From JALOOE01 sp964423545 (lineage in GTDB: Bacteria; Chloroflexota; Anaerolineae; CG2-30-64-16): 11,743 bases of DNA. The stretch is taken from NCBI GenBank assembly GCA_964423545.1, contig CAYRFV010000179.1, positions 1 to 11,743 on the forward strand, in the 5' to 3' direction. This document shows, one piece after another, positions 1 to 4,535 of the stretch. Numbering within the stretch: the first letter of the stretch is position 1; each line of letters starts with the position of its first letter. The notes beneath the pieces are model-generated. The model saw only the letters and a program-made list of their open reading frames with translations, ran no database searches and was not told the origin of the DNA. The position numbers and the translations under genes were made by a program.

Positions 1-454
1 TGGCGCAGGCGAGCATGGCAATGGGCAGTTCAGGGATGCGGCCCATGTAGATCGTCACCCGGTCGCCTTTCTTAACGCCCATGCTGCGCAGGACGTTGGC
101 GAACTTGCAGACTTCGCGGTTGAGCGCATGGTAGGAGAAGGTGCGCACATCGCCGTTCTCGGCCTCCCAGATCAGCGCCAGCTTGTTGCGCCGCCAGGTT
201 TCCAGGTGGCGGTCCAGGCAATTGTAGACGATGTTGGTCTTTGCCCCGGTGAACCATTGGTAGAACGGCTTGTTGGAATCATCCAGCACCCTGTCCCAGG
301 GCTGGAACCAGGTGAACTGCTCGGCCTGCGCGGCCCAAAAGCCCGCCAGATCGCGCTCGGCCCAGCGGGCCATCTCCTCGTAGCTCTTGATGTTGGCGCT
401 GGCGATGATCTCTGAAGAAGGCTTATAGAGGTTCTGCTCCTGTCCGTTGCTCAT
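1..454 (-). CDS. acsA: Acetyl-CoA synthetase (acetate--CoA ligase), N-terminal part; cut by window edge
   Basis: This enzyme activates acetate to acetyl-CoA through an acetyl-adenylate in the cytoplasm. Only the first 151 codons are present; the AMP-binding core lies off the left edge. The visible part matches the family's N-terminal cap: an EEMARWAERDLAGFWA segment, WFQPWDRVLDD, then the hallmark WFTGAKTNIVYNCLDRHLE around residues 67-85, followed by the start of the AMP-binding domain (GVKKGDRVTIYMGRIPELP). The start was chosen at the second of two adjacent ATGs (452-454) because AGGAGG at 460-465 sits 5 nt upstream; the first ATG (455-457) is only 2 nt away and adds one Met. It has its own TATAAT promoter downstream of the hairpin that follows metG, so it is probably transcribed separately. 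Propionyl-CoA synthetase or another close short-chain acyl-CoA ligase is possible, since the substrate-pocket residues are not in the window. Confidence 0.88.
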   Translation of the reverse strand, partial: MSNGQEQNLYKPSSEIIASANIKSYEEMARWAERDLAGFWAAQAEQFTWFQPWDRVLDDSNKPFYQWFTGAKTNIVYNCLDRHLETWRRNKLALIWEAENGDVRTFSYHALNREVCKFANVLRSMGVKKGDRVTIYMGRIPELPIAMLACA

Positions 455-535
455 CATTTCCTCCTGGCGGCCCCGTCCGACCGAGGCTGGGCTCAACATA
501 CGGCGGATGATTTGTCTCTCCCGAAGACGACACCA

Positions 536-565
536 ATTATACTCAATGCCAGTACAATAGGAAAA
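536..565 (-). promoter_or_regulatory. Predicted sigma70-type promoter of acsA
   Basis: Read on the minus strand there is a perfect -10 hexamer TATAAT (536-541). An 18-nt spacer separates it from a weak -35-like TTTTCC (560-565). Transcription would start near 529 and give a leader of about 70 nt before the acsA RBS. The -10 is convincing; the -35 is poor, so an activator may be needed. Confidence 0.5.
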
Positions 566-585
566 CCGGCTGCGGGTGAAACGCA

Positions 586-613
586 GCGACCGACGTCCTG
601 AGACGTCGGTCGC
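586..613 (-). terminator. Perfect 12-bp stem-loop after metG (probable terminator)
   Basis: The arms GCGACCGACGTC (586-597) and GACGTCGGTCGC (602-613) are perfectly complementary around a 4-nt loop. The hairpin starts about 60 nt after the metG stop and lies just upstream of the acsA promoter. On the minus strand it is followed by TGCGTTTC, a poor T-tract, so it is a non-canonical terminator or an RNA 3'-end stabiliser rather than a textbook intrinsic terminator. Confidence 0.6.
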
Positions 614-674
614 AATGGGTGTCCGGATGGCCGGACCTCGATCCCGTGAGCGAGCGGATCGGCGCCGCGGCCGA

Positions 675-2435
675 CTACGCCCCGCCGGTCATGCGCTCGA
701 TCTCGGCGTCGATCACCGCGGGTTCCAGCTTGAGGAAGAGCGCCGCCGGCTCGCGCAGCGGTTGGCCGGGCGCCAGCGCGCTGACCGCCCAGCGTCCTGT
801 GGCGCCGGCAGGATCGTAGCGGAGCACCAGGTGCCGGCGCTCCTGCTCCAGGATCTCCTCGGTGTACTGCCGGCCGAACAGCTCGCCATCGTAGCCCAGG
901 TAGCTGTGGAGCTTCTGGCAGGTGAAGGGTAGAAACGGCGCCAGCATCGTCTTGAGCGTGTCGATCACGCGCAGCGCCACATAGACCGACGTGCCCGCGG
1001 CCACCGGATCGGTCTTGATCTGTTTCCACGGCTCTTTCAGGTTCAGGTAGCGGTTAGCCTCGTGCGCCAACGCCATAATCTCCGAGAGCGCCTGTTTCAG
1101 CTTGACTGCCTCCATCAGGGCCGTAACCCGTGCGAAGGTCGGCTCGATCAGGTCGAGCAGACTGCGATCCGCTGCGTCATAGGCGCCGGGCTGCGGCGCC
1201 TTCCCGTCGAAGCGCTTGTAGGCGAACCCGAGCACCCGGTTGGCGAGGTTGCCCCACGTGGCGACGAGCTCTTCATTGTTGCGCCGCACGAAGTCTTCCC
1301 AGGTGAAATTGACATCCTGGCTCTCCGGGAAGTTGGCTGCAATGGCGTAGCGCCACGGATCGGGATCGTAGCGGTCCAGTGCGTCGGCCATCACGATCAT
1401 CCAGCGGCGACTTTTGCTGAGCTTGCGGCCTTCGACGTTCAGGTATTCGTTGGCGGGCACATCGTGGGGAAGGTTCAGCCCGCCGCCGTACGCGATCAGC
1501 ATGGCCGGCCAGATGATCGAGTGGAACTCGATGTTGTCCTTGCCGATGAAATTGTAGGCGCGGCAGGCCGGGTCTTGCCACCATGCCCGCCAGGCTTCCT
1601 CATCGCCGGTCAGCTTCGCCCACTCTTTGGTCGCCGAGAGGTAGCCGATGACCGCATCGTACCAGACGTAGATGCGCTTCTCATCGTAGCCGGCCACAGG
1701 GATGGTCACGCCCCACTGAATATCGCGCGTGATCGGCCGGCCGCGCAGCTCGCGGCTTTCCAGCCGGGCGCGCGTCTGGTTCATCACGTTCGGCCGCCAA
1801 TGCTCCTTCCTGCCGTCGTTCACCCACGCCAGCAGCGGATCATTCAACTTGCCCAGGTCAAGGAAGAAGTGCTGCGTGCTGCGGATCTCGATGTTTGAGC
1901 CGCCGCAATACTTACAGCGCGGCCGGATCAACGTTGTGGCATCATAGGTGCGGCCGCAGTTGTCGCACTGATCGCCCCGCGCGCCGTCGTAGCCGCAGAA
2001 CGAGCAGACGCCCTCTACGTATCGGTCGGCCAACCATTTGGCGCACGCTATGCAGTAGAGCTGCTGCATGGTGTCGAGATAGATGTATCCGTTCGCCAGA
2101 TGGGTCTTGAACAGGTCCTGGGTCACTGCCCAATGGTTCTCGGTGTCCGTCTCCGTGAACAGATCATAGCTGATGCCCAGGCGTTGATACATGGCGATGA
2201 TGCGCGGATGATAACGGTCGACGATCGCGCGCGGGGTCACGCCGTCCTCCTCGGCGCGGACGGTGATTGGCGTGCCGTGGGTGTCCGAGCCGGAGAGCAT
2301 CAACACTTCGTTGCCGCGCAGGCGATGATAGCGGGCGAAGATATCGGGCGGCAGATAGGCGCCGGCGATATGCCCGATGTGCAGATCGCCGTTGCAGTAG
2401 GGCCAGGCGGTGAAGACCAGGATCTTTTCCGACAT
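675..2435 (-). CDS. metG: Methionyl-tRNA synthetase (586 aa)
   Basis: This class I aminoacyl-tRNA synthetase charges tRNA-Met with methionine. The Rossmann catalytic domain carries HIGH at residues 19-22 and a KLSKS at 338-342, a conservative variant of KMSKS. The connective-peptide region has four Cys pairs, C128/C131 with C144/C147 and C157/C160 with C174/C177, as in MetRS forms with two zinc knuckles. A helical anticodon-binding domain follows (FAYKRFDGKAPQ, then LNLKEPWKQIK and TMLAPFLPFTCQKL). The protein ends at about residue 586 and lacks the extra C-terminal OB-fold tRNA-binding/dimerisation domain of E. coli MetRS (677 aa). The start is the ATG at 2433-2435, with GGAGG 5 nt upstream; an in-frame upstream ATG (2465) would add 10 unconserved residues and has no comparable RBS. 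It is flanked by its own promoter and a downstream hairpin, so it is probably monocistronic. Confidence 0.96.
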   Translation of the reverse strand: MSEKILVFTAWPYCNGDLHIGHIAGAYLPPDIFARYHRLRGNEVLMLSGSDTHGTPITVRAEEDGVTPRAIVDRYHPRIIAMYQRLGISYDLFTETDTENHWAVTQDLFKTHLANGYIYLDTMQQLYCIACAKWLADRYVEGVCSFCGYDGARGDQCDNCGRTYDATTLIRPRCKYCGGSNIEIRSTQHFFLDLGKLNDPLLAWVNDGRKEHWRPNVMNQTRARLESRELRGRPITRDIQWGVTIPVAGYDEKRIYVWYDAVIGYLSATKEWAKLTGDEEAWRAWWQDPACRAYNFIGKDNIEFHSIIWPAMLIAYGGGLNLPHDVPANEYLNVEGRKLSKSRRWMIVMADALDRYDPDPWRYAIAANFPESQDVNFTWEDFVRRNNEELVATWGNLANRVLGFAYKRFDGKAPQPGAYDAADRSLLDLIEPTFARVTALMEAVKLKQALSEIMALAHEANRYLNLKEPWKQIKTDPVAAGTSVYVALRVIDTLKTMLAPFLPFTCQKLHSYLGYDGELFGRQYTEEILEQERRHLVLRYDPAGATGRWAVSALAPGQPLREPAALFLKLEPAVIDAEIERMTGGA

Positions 2436-2498
2436 GAACGCCTCCGGGCGTGAAACGTGCAGCATGATGCGTATCAGATGCCACGCACAACACCGGCT

Positions 2499-2507
2499 AT
2501 TCTATCA
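2499..2507 (-). promoter_or_regulatory. Predicted extended -10 promoter of metG
   Basis: On the minus strand TGA precedes the -10 hexamer TAGAAT (2499-2504), giving an extended -10 (TGn). No good -35 is visible. Transcription would begin near 2492 and give a leader of about 57 nt before the metG start. It lies about 20 nt beyond the T-tract of the upstream gene's terminator, as expected for a new transcription unit. The leader shows no T-box features (no specifier stem or T-box consensus). Confidence 0.45.
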
Positions 2508-2526
2508 CAGACGGGAGCGCTCGAAC

Positions 2527-2558
2527 GAAAAACGGGCCGGGTTCGCGCTGCCCGGCCT
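2527..2558 (-). terminator. Intrinsic terminator of the GNAT-GNAT-membrane protein unit
   Basis: On the minus strand GGCCGGG (2551-2557) pairs with CCCGGCC (2535-2541) around a 9-nt loop. It is followed after two bases by TTTTT (2528-2532). This is a textbook rho-independent terminator about 90 nt after the stop of the membrane protein gene and just before the metG promoter. Confidence 0.8.
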
Positions 2559-2648
2559 GTTCTGCGCTGGTCGATCGGCGGATGCGACCTGCTGCGATGA
2601 AGCTGGACCGGCCGTGGCGCCGTGACGCCGCGCCGGCCCTCGCCGTCT

Positions 2649-3167
2649 TCAGCCCCAGCGCCGCGGTTGGACAAAGTATCGGATGAGGGCAACGATCCCG
2701 AGGCCGATCAGCAGCACCGGCCAATAGACGCCCAAGAGCTGTGGTCCCCCCAGGAAGGAGGCGAAGATGGTGAACATCACCAGGCCGATCAGGATCAGCC
2801 AGCCGCCGCGCACCAAGCCGCGGCCGAAGCGCCCTGCCAGCAACCCTTCGAGAATCACGCCGACGCCGATGAAAACGAGAATCAGCGTCCATGCATACGC
2901 CCAGCTGGCGAAGTTGCCGGTGGCATTCTGCCAGGCGAGCAGCACGCCGATGCCGCCCACGATGCACGCCGGGACCGCCATGCCAGGATTCCCGGTGACT
3001 AGGCCAAGCAGGAAGAGGAACACCCCGATGCCGATCACGATCACCGGCCATGTCAAGGGCCCCAGCCTCTCGAACAGGCCCGGAAAGAGCTGTCCGGGCA
3101 GGAACAGCAGGCCCAAGAGGATCAACAGGATTCCGATGCCGATGCCTGATCGGGTTGAGCGATCCAT
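2649..3167 (-). CDS. Multi-pass membrane protein, DUF5668/LiaF-TM-like (172 aa)
   Basis: Function is unknown. The protein is almost entirely hydrophobic, with about five predicted transmembrane segments: GIGILLILLGLLFL near the N-terminus, WPVIVIGIGVFLFLLGL, a segment around ACIVGGIGVLLA, WTLILVFIGVGVILEGLL, and GWLILIGLVMFTIF followed by WPVLLIGLGIVALIRYF. The repeated WPV-[IL]-[VL]-IG-[IL]-G pattern is typical of the DUF5668/LiaF transmembrane family, seen in small envelope-stress-linked proteins. No soluble domain is present. The start was set at the ATG 3165-3167, which has GGAGG 8 nt upstream. An in-frame ATG 15 nt earlier (3182) overlaps that Shine-Dalgarno itself, so it is unlikely. 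The gene follows two GNAT genes after a 41-nt gap with no clear promoter and ends before a strong terminator, so it is probably the last gene of that unit. Confidence 0.8.
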   Translation of the reverse strand: MDRSTRSGIGIGILLILLGLLFLPGQLFPGLFERLGPLTWPVIVIGIGVFLFLLGLVTGNPGMAVPACIVGGIGVLLAWQNATGNFASWAYAWTLILVFIGVGVILEGLLAGRFGRGLVRGGWLILIGLVMFTIFASFLGGPQLLGVYWPVLLIGLGIVALIRYFVQPRRWG

Positions 3168-3208
3168 AGGATTAGCCTCCATGTGCTGACGCGGCTCTCA
3201 TTGATATC

Positions 3209-3694
3209 TTACGCAGCGCACGGAACCAGGTTGCGGGCCAGGTCGAGCTCCATATAGATGTTCCCATTCCGCCGTGCATACTCCTTGAATCCGCAGCTTC
3301 GATAGAGGCGAATGGCCGGCTCCCAGTCGTCATTGGTCTCCATCCACAGTCGCACCAGCTGCTGCGCCCTGCCCGCGTCGATGAGGCGCATCACCAATGC
3401 CTTGGCGACGCCTCTGCGCCGGCAGCGCGCCGCCACCGAGACGCGCACGAGTTGTCCCACCGCTGGACTTTCGAAGACGAGTGCAGCCGTCCCCACCAGG
3501 CCCTCCGCATCGTGGCTCACCAGGAACAGATGTCCGCGGCCGAGATAGTGGGCCGCGATGTCGTCGATATCGGGGTTGCGCGACTCGTCGACAACACCGA
3601 AGTGCTCCGCCAGACCCTCCAGGATGAGGCGCCGGGCGGCCGGCTGATCGGCGGGAACGAAGGGACGTATCGTCAGTCCGGTGAGTTCAAGCAT
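3209..3694 (-). CDS. GNAT-family N-acetyltransferase (161 aa), second of a tandem pair
   Basis: This is a predicted acetyl-CoA-dependent N-acyltransferase with unknown substrate. The N-terminus LTIRPFVPADQPAARRLI is a typical GNAT beta1-alpha1. The central strands GTAALVFES and VGQLVRVSVAARCRRRGVAKALVMRLI contain motif A, whose R-R-R-G-V-A pyrophosphate-binding loop lies near residues 104-109. The C-terminal RLYRSCGFKEYARR and IYMELDL match motif B and the last strand. Length is normal for a single-domain GNAT. The start codon (3692-3694) overlaps the stop of the upstream GNAT gene by 8 nt in an ATGCTTGA arrangement, which implies translational coupling. A longer in-frame reading starting at 3850 would run inside the upstream gene and has no GNAT-like residues there, so the shorter form was chosen. 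Confidence 0.88.
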   Translation of the reverse strand: MLELTGLTIRPFVPADQPAARRLILEGLAEHFGVVDESRNPDIDDIAAHYLGRGHLFLVSHDAEGLVGTAALVFESPAVGQLVRVSVAARCRRRGVAKALVMRLIDAGRAQQLVRLWMETNDDWEPAIRLYRSCGFKEYARRNGNIYMELDLARNLVPCAA

Positions 3695-4130
3695 CCCGGC
3701 GCATCCGCTTGGCGACATAGACCACCTCGGGCTGCGCATAGCCCAGCTCCTCGAAGAGCCGCAGTGAGGCGGCATTGTGGCGCTCGATGAGCGCAGCCCA
3801 CACCTCCAGACCAACCTCCTCCACGAACCAGCGCTCGGCTTCGGCCACAATCCGGCGCGCCAGGCCCTGGCGCCGATATGCGGGATCGACGGCGAGGCGA
3901 TTGATCCATCCTTTGCGGCCGTCGTGGGTCAACACCGCAGCGGCGACCAGCACGTCTCCGGCGCGCAGGCCGATGACGCGCTGCACTCCCAGCGCCATCT
4001 GTCGGGCCAAGGCCGCCGGCGCATCGCGACCTTCGGCGCGCACGGGTAAGCCTGCGCGCCGCCACAGGGCGAGAAGATCACCGTGATCGGTCGTCTGCAG
4101 GTCGCACAAAACAGGAGTGAGTGAGCACAT
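3687..4130 (-). CDS. GNAT-family N-acetyltransferase, RimI-like (147 aa), first of a tandem pair
   Basis: This is a predicted acetyl-CoA-dependent N-acetyltransferase with unknown substrate. The fold elements are in order: an N-terminal ligand-binding part (LCDLQTTDHGDLLALWRRAG), then GDVLVAAAVLTHDG, then motif A INRLAVDPAYRRQGLARRI with the R-R-Q-G-L-A loop. After these comes AALIERHNAASLRLFEELGY, the N-xx-(A/S)-xx-L-(F/Y)-xx-x-G-(F/Y) motif B typical of RimI-like enzymes. The start is the ATG at 4128-4130, preceded by GGAGG 9 nt upstream; a TTG 27 nt earlier is possible but lacks an RBS. It is first in a leftward unit with a second GNAT gene (8-bp overlap) and a membrane protein. It shares the GNAT fold with its neighbour but the two are not obviously a recent duplication. 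Confidence 0.88.
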   Translation of the reverse strand: MCSLTPVLCDLQTTDHGDLLALWRRAGLPVRAEGRDAPAALARQMALGVQRVIGLRAGDVLVAAAVLTHDGRKGWINRLAVDPAYRRQGLARRIVAEAERWFVEEVGLEVWAALIERHNAASLRLFEELGYAQPEVVYVAKRMRRDA

Positions 4131-4157
4131 CCCTTTCCGCCTCCATGTTTCACCCAA

Positions 4158-4166
4158 AGTATAGCA
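4158..4166 (-). promoter_or_regulatory. Predicted extended -10 promoter for the GNAT unit
   Basis: On the minus strand TGC precedes TATACT (4158-4163), an extended -10 with 5/6 match to consensus. Transcription would start near 4151 and give a leader of about 20 nt before the GNAT start at 4130. The -35 region is not recognisable. A second, more distant leftward candidate has TTGCGT (4258-4263), a 16-nt spacer and TAGAAT (4236-4241). Confidence 0.42.
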
Positions 4167-4235
4167 AGCGTATGAAAAGCGTAGCTTTGCTGTAGTCTGA
4201 TAATGTGACGAGCGTCAAGCAAAGTCTGCTTAATT

Positions 4236-4245
4236 ATTCTATAAT
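4236..4245. promoter_or_regulatory. Overlapping bidirectional -10 element (TATAAT rightward / TAGAAT leftward)
   Basis: The stretch ATTCTATAAT reads TATAAT on the plus strand (4240-4245) and TAGAAT on the minus strand (4236-4241). Such near-symmetric -10 elements can fire in both directions. The leftward one has a TTGCGT -35 candidate at 16-nt spacing (4258-4263); the rightward one has no good -35. Rightward transcription would start near 4252 and pass through the pyrimidine tract and stem-loop that follow. Confidence 0.35.
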
Positions 4246-4292
4246 GCCCTTCGAGAGACGCAAACAGGGTTCTCTCCTTCTCCTCCTTTTTT

Positions 4293-4323
4293 GAGCACCG
4301 GGGTAAGGGCAGCCCCGGTGCTC
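4293..4323. other. Perfect 11-bp stem-loop in the htrA upstream region
   Basis: GAGCACCGGGG (4293-4303) pairs perfectly with CCCCGGTGCTC (4313-4323) around a 9-nt loop. A TTTTTT run lies immediately 5' on the plus strand (4287-4292), the end of a pure pyrimidine tract from 4270. No T-run follows the hairpin on either strand, so it is not a standard intrinsic terminator. It lies between two rightward promoter candidates (4240 and 4414-4442). It may be a leader-RNA structure, a small RNA 3' end or a protein-binding palindrome. Confidence 0.5.
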
Positions 4324-4413
4324 ACGCGTCTGGGGCTTGAAATCCCCGCTCGCACCAAGTATATCCTCGCACAAGCCTTAATCCAACTCTTAACCATGCT
4401 TTACTGCCCTTTA

Positions 4414-4442
4414 AGGACAACCCTCGAACAACTCGCTATACT
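4414..4442 (+). promoter_or_regulatory. Predicted sigma70 promoter of htrA
   Basis: AGGACA (4414-4419, 4/6 to TTGACA) and TATACT (4437-4442, 5/6 to TATAAT) are separated by exactly 17 nt. Transcription would start near 4449, about 87 nt before the htrA start codon. It is the best-spaced promoter in the 405-bp gap. The rest of the gap (4324-4413 and 4450-4520) shows no further clear element or gene. Confidence 0.5.
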
Positions 4443-4535
4443 GAATTCACGATAGTCCAGTGACCGGGCGAGGATTCACGCTGTGCGCAGCGATCCGACC
4501 CGACAAGATTCGTTCCATAGTGGAGGCAGTTGTCC

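Noticed and set aside
493..1029. Minus-strand 178-codon frame overlapping the 3' end of metG and the intergenic hairpin
   Set aside because: It lies in another frame of metG, has low-complexity Arg/Ala/Gly composition, and spans the stem-loop and acsA promoter.
1062..1898. Plus-strand open frame of 278 codons inside metG
   Set aside because: It is antisense to conserved MetRS sequence, with no domain and no RBS.
2436..2490. T-box or other riboswitch in the metG leader
   Set aside because: The leader is only about 57 nt, too short for a T-box, and shows no T-box consensus or SAM-riboswitch features.
4270..4292. Pyrimidine tract as triplex-forming (H-DNA) element
   Set aside because: The tract is only 23 nt and lacks good mirror symmetry, so triplex formation is not supported. 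It is kept only as part of the htrA upstream region.
4293..4323. Reading the 11-bp hairpin as a standard intrinsic terminator
   Set aside because: The T-run lies 5' of the stem on the plus strand, and an A-run follows it on the minus strand. No downstream U-tract exists in either direction.
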